DNA from: Lichina pygmaea
Taxonomy: Eukaryota > Ascomycota > Lichinomycetes > Lichinales > Lichinaceae
DNA length: 64,000 nt
NCBI GenBank assembly: GCA_963422465.1
Contig: OY730175.1
Coordinates: 248,001-312,000, forward strand
Direction: 5' to 3'
Under the pieces are notes generated by a model. That model was not told the origin of the DNA. It was given only the letters and a program-made list of their open reading frames with translations, and did not search any database. Each line of letters starts with the position of its first letter. Within the stretch, counting starts at the first letter, position 1. This document shows positions 34,912 through 46,788 of the stretch, piece after piece. The position numbers were made by a program, and so were the translations under genes.

Positions 34912-34978
34912 AGCGCTACTGCTACTGCTGCTGCCACTGCCACTGCCACTGCTACTGCCACTGCTACTGCTACTACCA
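34912..34978. repeat. CTACTG/CCACTG hexanucleotide microsatellite
   Basis: Roughly eleven 6-bp units upstream of the RdRP start codon, likely in the 5' leader. Confidence 0.7.
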
Positions 34979-35092
34979 CATCAGGGGTTTGCCTCGCGAT
35001 TTCTCCATCGGTGCCCTTTCCAACCTCGGACAACACGGGCTGCCACGTGTCACGTCGATCCACGTATTTCCTGATAGACCGGCTGACCGATC

Positions 35093-38000
35093 ATGGCTTA
35101 CCGGGTTGTGCCTCGGAGGAACGACACGTCCGGCGGCGCCACGACCAACTCCTTCTCGTCGATCAAAGGAGCAGGCAACGCCAGCCAGGCTCGGTCGACC
35201 GGCCCAAATCGGAAGCCGGCCCTTGCTTGGCCGTTTGACTACAACGCACCACCGCCCGTCTGGGATGGCCCCGATCTGACAGCGACGGCGCCGCGACGGC
35301 AAGAGCAACGGGCCTTGCTGCCGGCGGAGCCACGGGCGTTGGGCCAGCTTCAGCACCGGCCATCGACCTTGCCCAAGGCACCGCCATCCAGACCGGCATA
35401 CAAGTCTCGTCCCTCTACGACGACGACGGCGACGACGACGACGACCAACACCACCACCACCACCACCACCACTACAGCCACCACCGCCAGGAACAATTTC
35501 AGAAACAAGAACAACAACGGCAACAACAACCACAGGACCATGCCGAGGCCGACGAAGCCCGCCGCGGTGAGGGCCAACCTCTCGACTTCGAAGGGTGTGC
35601 CGAGCTGGAAAGACTGGGACGAGCTGCAGCTGAAGGTCCGCGGCCTCCCCTCAACGGTCACCACGCTGGAGCTATGGAGACTGTTCAGTGTCGAGGGGGC
35701 CATCGATTACATCGAGCTCTTTGAGGACAAGCATGGCAGGAAGGATGGCGGCGCCAGGGTTCGGTTCCGGTGAGTCCTCCTCGACCCGAGAGAGCATCGG
35801 CACGAGCGTTCGCACGGCTTGACTGACGCATGTTTCCCCGCGTCAGTCCTCCGCCTCGCACGGCCTTTTGGCTGGGGCGAGGAATGTTCTTCCCTGCGCC
35901 CAACGGCAGAGGTTCTCATGCCCTCGACATCATGCTCGACGACAAGAGGGAACGGACCTACGTCCCGAGCCCCACCGACTCGTCGGTGAAATACCCCCGC
36001 ATCATGGTACGGCCACTTGTACAGATCTCCCTTTCTCTTGAGCCCGTGCTGCCGCTGACATCTGCCCGTGAACTGCAAAGTCTCTGAAGCTCGGTGCCAT
36101 CGACTTCGGTTTCATGCATGATGACAGCGCCATGATGATCATGCGCAGTACCGAGTCCGTCGCCGGCTCGAAGATCGCGTTCGAGCTGGAACTGGGTCGC
36201 AAGAACATCGACGTCCGGTTCGACCTTCGCATCACCGATCCAAGGGGCGACGACGCACGAGTTGCGAAGGAGGCGATTGTCCTCCGCTCCGACGCCGACG
36301 CCGTCGGCGCTCTGAACCGAGACGAACGATATCGGTTCAGGATCCCGCTCGAGCAGCTGAATCGGATCCAGGAGGTTGAAGTGGCGCCGAAGACGCGCTT
36401 TCTGCTCATCTCGCTCGAAACGCCGCCGATCTTCTTCCGAAAGGCGGCCGGTGCCCTGCTGGAAGCCAGCCACGAAAAGAAAGTGCCGATCTGGAGCGAA
36501 TGGCACACCTGGTACCGTCAGACCGACATCGTCTACGATCCCCGCGAGCTTAGGGGCGCCCCGCTCAGTCTCAAGAAGGCCAAGCCCGTGATCGACATTG
36601 GTAGGTGTTGGCATCTACTCTCGGCACACTCTTGACGGGCTGGCTGACCGACGCTTTCCCCTCCAGGCCGCTGGACAACCTATCGGCTCAAGTTCGACCT
36701 CTCGTCGGACGCGAGCGTGGCCGCCTACCGTCAGGTCTGCCGCGCCCTTCAGGACTACAATGTCACCGTCGAGAGGGTGGATGGCTGGAAGTTCTTGTCG
36801 AACCAGGAGCCCGCCGTCTGGGACTGCATCGACCCGCCCAGCGTCCAGCTCGACACGACCACGTCGTTCCTGGCCGAGTTTCAAGAGGCCCGCTTTACGC
36901 CCTTGTCGTTCGCGGTGCGGTACCAGCTCGAGGTCTGCATCTCGCAGGGTCGGCTCAACGAGCACAACCTCACCAAAGCCTTTGTGCAGCGGCTGTCGGA
37001 GCTTGACGAGAGGAGGGCGTTGAAGATTCTGGTCCACGTCGCGGAGCAGAAGACCCGGGTCTACGACCCCACGTCTTTGTTTGCGCTGACGTCGTTCCGA
37101 GGTGCCTCGTCGTCCATGGCCAAGATCCCTCGATATTGCGTCCACATGCGGAAGGCCACGGTGACGCCGAGCATGATCTACTTCAACACTCCCGCCGTCG
37201 AGACGTCTAACCGCGTCATACGCCAATATCTGGAACACTCGGATCGATTCCTGCGGGTCCAGTTCATGGACGAGAGGTTTCAGGTGAGTGAGAGTGGTCC
37301 CCCAGGGGGCCTCGTTCGTGGGCATCGGGGCCGTAGCTGAGACGGAAGCGGTAGGGCCGCATCGGATCGACATACAAGAACACCGCCGACGAGGTCTTCA
37401 CCCGCGTGAAGCGAGCCCTGGCCAACGGAATCACGATTGGCGACAGACACTACGAGTTCTTGGCGTTCGGAAACTCTCAGTTCCGCCAGCATGGCGCCTA
37501 CTTCTTCGCGCCGACGCCGCATCTCAGGGCCGACCACATCCGCGAGTGGATGGGTGACTTTACGCAGATCCGCACCGTCGCCAAGTACGCCGCACGCATC
37601 GGGCAGTGCTTCTCGACCACGAGGGCCATCGGCGGCACGAAGGTTCAGGTCAAGGAGATCCTCGACGTGAAGAGGGACGACTTCAACTTCACGGACGGCG
37701 TCGGCAAAATCTCCGAGTCCCTGGCCAAGCTCGTCGCGGCCGAGCTCCGTCTGCCCTACATTCCGTCCGTCTTCCAATTTCGGTTGGGGGGCTGCAAGGG
37801 CGTGCTCGCCGTCTGGCCCGACGCTCGGAACTGGGAGATCCACATCCGTCCCAGCCAGTACAAGTTCGCCGCCATCCACAACGGCCTCGAGATCATCCGC
37901 TGGTCGCAGTACGCCGCCGCGACGCTGAACCGCCAGCTCATCATCCTGCTCTCGGCCCTCGGCGTCGAGGGGCAGGTGTTCATGAAGAAGCTCGAGCACA

Positions 38001-40386
38001 TGCTGGCGAACCTGCAGCGGGCCATGGACGACGAGCACATGGCGCTCGAGATGCTACAGCGGCAGGTCGACCCGAACCAGGCGACGCTGGCGATCGCGGC
38101 CATGGTGGCCGAGGGCTTCATGAAGACCAAGGAGCCGTTCGTCGCGTCGCTGCTGCAGCTCTGGCGCGCCTGGAGCATCAAGTACCTCAAGGAGCGGGCC
38201 AAGATCGTCATCGACGGCGGCGCCTTCGTCCTCGGCTGCACCGATGAGACTCGGTCCCTCGAGGGCCACGTGTTCGGTTCTGCCGGACTCGATGGCAGCC
38301 TCGACCAGCGCGTGAGCGCCCTCCCCGAGATCTTCCTGCAGGTGCCGGACCACGCGGACGACGGCAAGTACAGGGTCGTCGAGGGTCTGTGTCTCTTGGC
38401 GCGCAACCCGTCGTTGCATCCGGGAGACATCCGGGTCGTGAGCGCCGTCGACAGGCCTCAGCTGCGGCACATCCGGGACGCCGTCGTCTTGCCGCAGATC
38501 GGGGATCGGGACGTCGCGAGCATGTGTTCGGGCGGCGACCTTGACGGTGACGACTTCTTGGTCATCTGGGACAAGGATCTGATGCCGCCTGAGTGGAACC
38601 ATCGACCGATGGACTACAGCGCGCCGAAGCCGGTCGAGCTGTCTCGCGACGTGTCGAAAGACGACGTCACGGGGTTTTTCGTGCAGTACATCAAGAACGA
38701 TCGGCTTCCGAGCATCGCTCTGGCGCATCTGGCCCAGGCGGATCAAAGGGAGTTGGGGGTGAAGGACGACAAGTGTGAGCATCTCTACTCTCCTACCTCT
38801 TCCTCTCCTCTTCCTTTCCCCTTCCCCTTTCTATTCTTCCTCCTCCTCCTCCTCCTCCTCCTCTCTGGCATCCGTCTCCGTCTCCGCTTCCGCTTCTGGC
38901 GAGCGACGGAATATCGTCGAGCTCCAGCGAGCTGACCAACGATCCAGGCCTTCGTCTCGCCGCTCTCCATTCCAAAGCCGTCGACTATGTCAAGACGGGA
39001 GAGCCTGCAGAAATGCCCAAGGAACTCCGTCCTTACGTGTGGCCGCACTTTATGGAACGACAGCACACGCCTCGCGAGAAGATATACCGCTCGCGGAGTA
39101 TCCTGGGCCAATTGTACGACCGCGTCGAGCGCGTGGATTTCGTCCCCCGCCAGGACGCCCGGTTCGACGCTCGCATCCTAGAAGCTTACCAACCGGACCA
39201 ACAGCTGTTGCAGGACGCCAAGCAAATGAAGTCGGCGTACGACACCGACATGCGTCGCATCATGGCCCAGCACGAGATTGCCACAGAATTCGAGGTCTGG
39301 TCCACGTTCGCCCTCAGCCACTCGAACATGAGCAAGGACTACAAGTTTCACGAGGAACTCGGGCAGATTGCGCAGGCCCTGAAAGATCGCTATCGCAACA
39401 CCTGTTTCGAGAAGGTCGGCGGCCGGGACACGAAAGCGCTCGGGCCGTTTGTCGCTGCCATGTACCGAGCCACGCACGAAGAGACCATTGCCGCCCTCGA
39501 AGAAAGCAAAGCGGAGCGGGGTGAGACGACGGCAGCACCGGACGGAGGGAGCGCAAGCCATACCAAGACGGGACAAGATGGAGGGACGGCAGGCCAAAGG
39601 TCCCGTCCGCTGATCAGCTTCCCTTGGTGCTTCGCCGACGTGCTTGGCAAGATCGCGATGGAGCAGAGCAAGAAGTCCGAGGCCGAGCATACCCTCGAGC
39701 AGCTAGAAGGCGTCATGTGGAACCTCAACAAGCACACGCGGCCACAACCGACCGAGGCTCGGGTGAAGGTCGATGCTCCTAGCGACACGATCGAGACGGA
39801 CGAGGGGCTTACCCGCCGCGGAGAGGTTCTCGAGCTCTTCCACCGCGGAGAAGGCGAGGACAAGGGCAAACGTCAACCGCAGACGGCGAACGGCAAGTCC
39901 GATGCTGCTCCGGCTCGCAGTACGATCGTTGCATCAACAGACGAAGGTCAGGGGTACGTCCACACATCTAGCCCGGACATGCAGACGGCAGGGTCGAGCG
40001 AGAGCGACGACGACTCTCCGCCGAAGACTCCCAGCAGCCAGGACGCGTGCGTGTCAGCCCGCAGCTCATTCAGTCCCAAGCCACGCGCGGCCCCTCCCGA
40101 AGGCGAGAGCGACGTATCATCGGAATACAGATCTGTGACCGAAGGCCTCGAGCAGGACGGCTCGACCGAGATTCATCTGACAAATGTCCCTGAGGACGGG
40201 ACGAACATGGTTCTCAAGGACCGCGTCCCTGCAAGTGCCCATCGCTTCGACGACGACGACGACGACGACGACGAGAAAGATGATGATGAAGATGACGGAA
40301 AGGACGAGGCTCGCGAACGAGTGGAGGTCGTCATCGACCACACGAAGGAAACACCATTTGAGGCTCTCGAGAAACTACTCGCATGA
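35093..40386 (+). CDS. Cellular RNA-dependent RNA polymerase, SAD-1/Rdp1 type
   Basis: Exons 35093-35769, 35847-36006, 36081-36600, 36667-37283, 37355-38774 and 38948-40386 give 1610 residues, normal for fungal RdRPs. It copies RNA into double-stranded RNA for Dicer in RNA silencing. The catalytic loop CSGGDLDGDDFLVIWD (near residue 1052) carries the universal DxDGD. Supporting blocks: FTDGVGKISESLAKLVAAEL, FQFRLGGCKGVLAVWPDARN, DGGAFVLGCTDET and ALAHLAQADQR. Residues about 175-226 (WDELQLKVRGLPSTVTTLEL) form an RRM-like fold placed as in SAD-1/Rdp1 rather than QDE-1; clade assignment is inferred. A Thr/Asn-rich linker precedes it, and the last ~270 residues are a disordered acidic tail ending in an Asp run. 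No break: the silencing gene looks functional. Confidence 0.95.
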
Positions 40387-41491
40387 ATGAGTCGGCCTAA
40401 ACTTGCAGGATTGCTCGATGGAGCAGAGGGTCGAGGAACCGCCTAGCTACGACGATCTTTGTGCTCTTTCTGGCTTCCTGCAAGGCGTTTTTGGCTATTG
40501 CCGTGGCTCGGCTGCCGACTCGCACGACCGCTCGTTACCGACGGCTATTGCTGCTAAGGTGGCTACCTACCACGTCTTCTGCCGTCAAGACGGTCTCGAT
40601 GCTGAGCTGGAGCAAGCGACACCCACTTGACAGTCGGAGCAGCTGGATGGTCTTGGCTTGGTTTGGCTTGGTTAGGCTTGGCTCTGATCGGACAGGCTTG
40701 GCTTAGACGGGTAGTAGCTTGGATATACACTCCAGGTCACTTCCACTTGATTAAAGGTGATGGTAGCTCAGGTCACCAAATAGGAATTAAAGATCAGTCT
40801 TCACTCGCCGCCTCTTTTGTGTGCACGGCAACTGCAACAACCCTTGTCTTACACGTACAAGTCTGCCTGAATAAGAGTCTCCTATAGTACGGTAGCTAGC
40901 CACGTCTAATAAGACAAGGACTTGTCAATTGCCTGCATCTCTTCAGGATGCACCACCTCGTACTGTAACGCACATGCGAAGAGCGGTCCACAGGATACAG
41001 CGGCTTGTTTCCTAAAAATCCCACGAAACCTGATTCTTGAACCAAGTCACGTTTAGGTCGGCTCCATGGTGTGGCCGATACACGGGAGGTTGTATTCCTG
41101 GAGCCAACTTGCCATAAATGCTGGATGACTGGCGACTGGGTGACTGGGCGACTGGGGGGTTTGGCTTGCTGATCTTGTTCTTGGATAGCTCCTTCATAGT
41201 CGGCTTGGCACGTTGACTACCAGTACCGTGGCAGCTCTCGGCCTATGGAGGCATAGGACGACTTGAGCCACCATACCGTCTCCAGACGCCACGGTAGCCG
41301 TATCTCGGTTTCTGTGGTGCCGGTACAGCACAAGAGTCGGGGACTCTCCTCAGGGCGGACAAGACCCAGCTCCGGGGCACGCAGTAGCTCTACCAGAAGT
41401 CTCTACCGTCCACGCCATCCAACCGCGCCCCACCGAGGAGCCGCGGAGCACGGTCACCCATTATCCAGGGATAGAACCAGAGAGGTCTGCC
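40387..41491. other. Intergenic stretch with tandem repeats, ELP6 promoter
   Basis: GGCTTGGTTT-like tandem at about 40661-40710 and a GACTGG(C/G)(C/T)GACTGGG tandem at about 41126-41158. No gene seen. Confidence 0.5.
40661..40710. repeat. GGCTTGGTTT-type minisatellite
   Basis: About five degenerate 10-bp units of TTGGCTTGGT in direct tandem. Confidence 0.65.
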
Positions 41492-42497
41492 ATGAACAGC
41501 CGGAACCTCATCCCCCCTCTGCTGACACCATACATCTGCCTCCCACCGCCAACGTCGTTGATACTACTGACCTCGACACTGTCCACATCGACCAACTGGC
41601 TCGTTCTTCGGTATCTATGCCACTATCTGCGTTCGACCGGTGCGAGTCTGAGGCCGACCCCGCGGGAACAGCAGCCGCCAGATGGCCATGCGCTCGAAAG
41701 GGAGGTGTCGAGGAAGGACGGTGGCGAAACCGGTGATCGCAGGAGAGAAGAAGAGGATGCCGCTGACGATGAGAGGAGGAGTGCCCACGAGAGAGAGCAG
41801 GGCGAGAACGGAGACGAGATTGCAGTGGTCCTGGTCAGCTTTCTCAGAGACCTGGACTTTTGGAGAGGGGAGATGGGGCGACTGGTGGGTTTTCATTTTT
41901 TTCTATCCTCTGCAGGTTGATAGAACTTCCTCTCGATACTTTCTTGTCTTGCTGGTCATCTGTCAGTTTCTTGTGGCACTTGAAAGAGAGAGCTCTCAAG
42001 TGGAATTCCCGCCAGAGAAGATCTACGTGTGTATGCACGTTGGAGAAATGACCGACTTCTGTTCACAGGCTTTGGTCAGATTACGCTCGAACGGTCTGAT
42101 CGGATTCGATCGAGGGAGAGATTAGTCACTCGACTCTTTTCCTTGGACGTTCTACTGCCCATCATACCTTTGTGCTCTGAAAGAAGAGAGCCAGAATACG
42201 AAGCTGCTGTTATACATTGTCAGATTGCTCAGGCGTCGTGACCTTATCCACTGCTTTTTTTCTTGGGTTCCGAAAAGAGAAGCAAGCCGGTTTCTCATGT
42301 AGGACATGTCACGATAGGGATTAGACCTAGCAAGGCTTTCTCGAACAAACCGCTTTCGCTTCGTCGATGGCCTGACGAGTCTTTTCTCCGGCGACATTTC
42401 TGTCACAGCATCAGCATCAGCATCGCCGCCACTTGCTGCACCAGCGGCACAGCCTGCCCGAGAAGCCCTTCGTCATGGAAACAGTCCTAGTGGCGCC

Positions 42498-42552
<55 letters not shown>

Positions 42553-44105
42553 GCGGCGGCAGAGGCGGGATGCCCGCTGCACCCGTCATTCCCGCAAGAG
42601 GACTTCCTCGAGAAGCAGCGGCGCCGCCGAGGACCAGCCAGACAACGTCGACCCCCAGCTCGTCCACCACCGCCACGACATTAAGAAGTTCCCGACTGGA
42701 CCGCGTCGAAGAAAATATACTGCAGGAGATTGCTCGAGCCAGGGACAGGCTCCAGGGATTCAGAAATGGTCCTTTTCCTCAGTCTGGCACTCCGGCCGCA
42801 GACCGATACAAGCACTTGGACGCCTCGGATGGACAAGCCGCTCGAAAAAAGAAGGCGGCTCCGGTGGTGTTGGTCATCGACGGCTTGGACTTTCTGTTGG
42901 CGGCTACGGCGCCGTCGGGAGCCGCGGCTGGTTCGACGCCGAAGACGGCCGTTGGAGAATGCTCCGTCGAGGGGGTGCAGAGGATGGTGTATGCTCTGCG
43001 AGAGGTATGTTCTGAGCAGATGACGCGTACTATGGCGTACTCTATTTCCTCGACATCATCCTGCTCTGTGAAGCGTTCTCGGCGTTGCCAAGATCTGCAC
43101 ACACACACAAGGGGCCTGTTCTCTTCATCCCCTGTTTCTTTTGCTCAAAAGCCCGTATCACACACCATGACGGTGATCCTACAAGCCTCACGGTATTCTC
43201 AAGACGTGGCAGTATGCACTCTGATTCTTGATGCAAAACAGCAAGTCCACAGCACCGTTCTCACGCTGTCAGCCGATGCTCCTCTGCTTCGGTCCCACCT
43301 CGACCAACGCCACCGTTACTCCCACAGCACAGCCGCGCCGTTCACCTCCGCCGGTGCAACCCCGCTCGAAACCAACCACGCGTCCATGACGATCGCTCTC
43401 GCGCACCAAGCCCGGTTCATCATCTCCCTGCGTCCGTTGAAGACCGGCGTCGCAAGGGACGTGAGCGGCGTCATACGGATCACGAGGGGCGCGTTCGCAG
43501 ACGAGGACGACGACTCCGAGTCCGACTCGTCTTCCTCTCCCACTTCCCCTCCCCTGCACACCACTCCCACTCCTACCCCTACCCCTACCCCTACCCCTAC
43601 CCCAACCACCAGCTACTCCTACGTCCACCATCAGCGCACCACCAACGACCGTCGCACGATGCAAAACCCACCAAGGCCTTCTCACGCAATCACCACGAGC
43701 GAAGCGCGAACGAAGAAGACGACGATCATCAGAGAAAAGATCAAGGAGATGGAATGTCTCTACTTTGTGGGCGCAGCCGGCACAGGCGACCCCGCTGGAT
43801 CTTCTTCTTCGTCTTCCTCTTTCTCTCCGTCTTTCTCGGTGTCGGCGCCAGCACCAGCACCAGCAACAACGCCACCGGCAGCACTAGCAGCATTGGCGGC
43901 ATCGGCACCAGCAACAGCAGCAGGTAGCAGAGGCGGTGACATGCGAGGGAGTACAGCTGATATAAGCGGTAGAGCAGCAACCGTGGGACCGGTCCTGAGA
44001 GCGGACAGAGGGGGAATCGTGAGAGGGAGCACAGCAGGGGGAAGCGCCACCGTCGTGCGCGTCTTTGAAAGAGGAGCTGCTGGCGTGGGCGAGTTGGGGC
44101 GATGA
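41492..44105 (+). CDS. ELP6: Elongator complex subunit 6, enlarged by low-complexity inserts
   Basis: Exons 41492-41884, 42318-43004 and 43242-44105 give 647 residues. Elp6 is a RecA-fold, Walker-less subunit of the Elp4-6 ring needed for tRNA wobble-uridine modification. Recognised by the N-terminus IPPLLTPYICLPPPTSLILL/STSTNWLVLRYL, VVLVSFLRDLDFWRGEMGRL joined to GLDLARLSRTNRFRFVDGLT across a 433-nt intron, VVLVIDGLDFLLAATAP, VHSTVLTLSADAPLL, TPLETNHASMTIALAHQARF and ARDVSGVIRITRG. Fungal homologues are nearer 300-400 residues; extra length comes from a poly-Ser run (CAG repeat, about 42500-42550), a Pro/Thr run, and a Ser/Ala/Gly insert splitting the C-terminal LYFVG...VRVFERG motif. The intron 43005-43241 (GTATGT...AACAG) is a multiple of three without stops. 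Start is the family-like ATG. Confidence 0.85.
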
Positions 44106-45017
44106 TCTGGGTACCTGGGACTCATCTTTGCGGTATCTGGACAATATCTCTACGGGATATCACAGCATCTTCACAGTACGAGGGATACTTCAACGGTATC
44201 TGCATAGGAGAACAGTATCTTTACAGCATCTCACAGCATCTTACAGTATGTCACAGTACGTCATAGTAGAGTGTCCGTCCATCTCTCACATCTCCTATAT
44301 CCCCTATATATCTCGACCTTATGACGAGCCGATGAAGCTAGGCGACGGAGAACTGAACCTGTCTGCGTTAGTGCCTCAAGTTAGGGGGAGAAGAACCAAG
44401 CGAATCTCCTACTGAACCAGCCTCTCTCCATCTCTCTCTATCTTCCTCGCCTCTCCCCTCTCACGCATGTTTGGGACAGGGATGATTGGGAGAGACTGAA
44501 AGGGTTGGGAAGAGAAACGGTTGGAGATGGACATCATTGGGAAAACATGATCGAGGAAGACGAGAGCTGCAGAAGAGCTGTCGGTCTCCTCGGCCTGGTC
44601 TTGCCAGGAGTATTGTCTACCGCCAGATCAATCCTTCATGGCTACTAGTAATCGAACGCCAAGGGTGATGTACCCAGGAAGATAATCTCTCAGTTGTTCT
44701 CGTCACCTGGCAGGGTGCCATATGATGACGAAGACCTTGGAAGACCGGTCGGAGTTCCCACGATGGGGACCGATGGACGCCGTCGCGTCCAGAGTGCTCC
44801 CTCTGATTTGCCAATACCGGTAATAACTCTGCGCTGTCTTGAAGGTGATGGTAATAGGCCTGCGAAGCTCAGAGAAGTGACGGTTCAGAATCTAAGGCGA
44901 GCGGACAAGATACTTGGTCAGTGATTGTCAGAATAGACGCGACCGCTGCATTGGAGCATTTCATGTCAAGATAGAGAGGGGAGAGAGAGAGAGGGGGGGG
45001 GGGGGAGTGTTTTGTAT
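44106..45017. other. Intergenic stretch, no supported gene
   Basis: An ACAGTATCT/ACAGCATCT minisatellite (about 44155-44262) and GA-rich DNA with a G run near 44996. The 44600-44930 segment has moderate open frames on both strands but no recognisable protein. Confidence 0.45.
44155..44262. repeat. ACAGTATCT/ACAGCATCT degenerate minisatellite
   Basis: Seven or more interspersed 9-12 bp units over about 110 bp, in the ELP6 3' flank. Confidence 0.6.
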
Positions 45018-45587
45018 CAAGCTCTGCAGCGGTGAAGCAGAGGAACAAAATTACCGGAATCTGACCCGCACCAGCATCCCCCTGCTTCGCCAAGTCTGGA
45101 CAGCATTCGAATATATCGTACAGCAAGCCACAGAAAGTCGGAGGTTTCATCTGTGCGAGAAGCACGACACCTTGTGAGAGTGGAGTGTTGTCTGTCAAAA
45201 CTTCTTAGTGGTCAAGTCTGCCCCCCTCCCCCCCTCCCCCCCCTCCCCCCCCCTTTTTTTTTTCGGTTGAAGACAAAGTGGTGCTGTGTGCTGGCCCTTA
45301 CAGACTGCATGCGTGGATTCTTGTTGGCACGAAGGCGAACTGAGATAGGCTCTTCGGCCATCTTGGTCGATACAGCCAACAGCTGTCAGGTCGCCCGCGA
45401 CGGACTTACGGTACACGATGAGGGTACCGTGGATGATTTGATCGTCACGCCACGGTTGTGGTATGTTGAGCTGTCGCACCGAAGGCTTGTCACATTGCCA
45501 CCAGATGCATAGTGCCGACACACTTGGAAGGACGGCCCGAAGGACGAGGACGACAGAGAAGAAGGACAAGAAGGTGGTGCGGGCCAT
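45018..45587 (-). CDS. Candidate small secreted cysteine-containing protein
   Basis: ATG at 45587 opens with MARTTFLSFFSVVLVLRAVL, a good signal peptide, followed by SALCIWWQCDKPSVRQLN and later LSSPSCQQES. A strong donor GTAAGT with a CTGAC branch and AAG acceptor suggests a 48-nt in-frame intron (about 45443-45396), and GTAAGG at 45301 suggests a second intron spanning the C-rich tract at 45220-45255. The last exon, ending near 45018 (reading ...EAGGCWCGSD... to a stop), is tentative. At least five or six cysteines are visible. No family recognised. The signal peptide is the firm part, the 3' structure is not. Confidence 0.45.
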
Positions 45588-46788
45588 GGCGAAGACGAAC
45601 CAGGTGCCTTGCGCTGTACTGTACGGTACCGTAACTGCCGTAAAGACTTTGCGAGCAGGACACCATTCGACAGGACGGACGGTGACGAGCTCAGATATAG
45701 TCTGGCAAGCCCATCGCCCTGCATTGAAAAAACATCTCCCTCGACAGTGGGCTGTGTCATACGTAAGTACTCGAAACAGAGCTTCTACTGTTCGTAGATT
45801 GGAGCAGCCGAGTTCACGAGGTGATCATGGCGATGTCTCGGTCGCAGGAACTCTACAGACGTTTACGGGTACAGTATACCAGGTCCATCCCCTCTCGTAT
45901 GACGCATGTGAGACTGGTACTAGCAAGTACCAACAGGTAAAAGTATGGCATGTCAGTAATGCAGCCACGTCCGTACTGTAGCTGGGATGAAATTCTCCGG
46001 GTCAAAGGTGTTGACAAGCACGACAAGATACCGGTGCCCCCTCGTATGTTACGTTACGTTACGTACCCCGGTCGATGCTCTTGACCAAGGTTGAATTCCA
46101 TGTTTCGAACATGAGCTAAGGATTTGACTTGCCTTTGGAAGGAGAGAACCTTGACATGGAGAAAAAAATGTAAGCACCTGAAAAATGGTTCGTTGGATTG
46201 CTGTTCCCGCTCCAATTTTGCTCGTTCGAAACTCTCGCTGCCGCCGCATCGACCTTGGCAAGCCGCTTGTCCTACTGCGCACGAGGAGAGGAGAGAAGAG
46301 AGAAGAAAGTAAAAGAAAAAGAAAAAGGAAAAGAAAAGCGAGGAATGGTCAAGAAAATGGATCAAAGGGGGAAAAGATGATCGAGGGAAGACAAGAGCTG
46401 AAGAAACAGCTGGAGATGAGAGGAGATGATCAGGGACGAGAAAAGGAAAAGAGAGCTGGAGAGGAAGAAGCACGGGGGAGGGAGCAGATTCCTCGTCTTG
46501 CATTGGACTCTTGAGCTACATGGAAGTGTCATTTGTGTCGTTGGATCTTTCCTCGAGTGCCTTTGGTCGTGCTCGCATCATTTCCCAGATGCGTCTACTA
46601 CGTACGTACGTACATCGAACACGAACGTCGAGGCCCGAACGCGAAGGCCCGAGTGGACATGGGCGTATACACAGACAGACATGGACACGGCAGAGATGTA
46701 GACACCGACGTAGACATGCATACGGCAGAGATGGACCATGGAGGCAGACTCCGAGACGAGTTCCCATTCGACGTTCCTCAACGCATCT
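45588..46788. other. Intergenic stretch, no supported gene
   Basis: GTAC clusters near 45620, 46050 (GTTACGTTACGTTACGTACC) and 46598-46612 (TACGTACGTACGTAC); AG/A-rich tract 46280-46470. No protein recognised. Confidence 0.5.

Larger units (their letters stand above)
32712..35092. other. Gene-free stretch with MITE copy 2, upstream of the RdRP gene
   Basis: Holds a GTAC-rich cluster (about 32730-32765), the MITE at 33021-33196, and a CTACTGCCACTG-type microsatellite (about 34912-34978) that falls in the probable RdRP leader. Open frames in 33390-34200 on both strands lack domains. Confidence 0.5.

Noticed and set aside
34912-34978. Extension of the RdRP N-terminus through the CTACTG repeat
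   Set aside because: The repeat-encoded frame lies upstream of the good ATG at 35093 and is interrupted by stops relative to exon 1.
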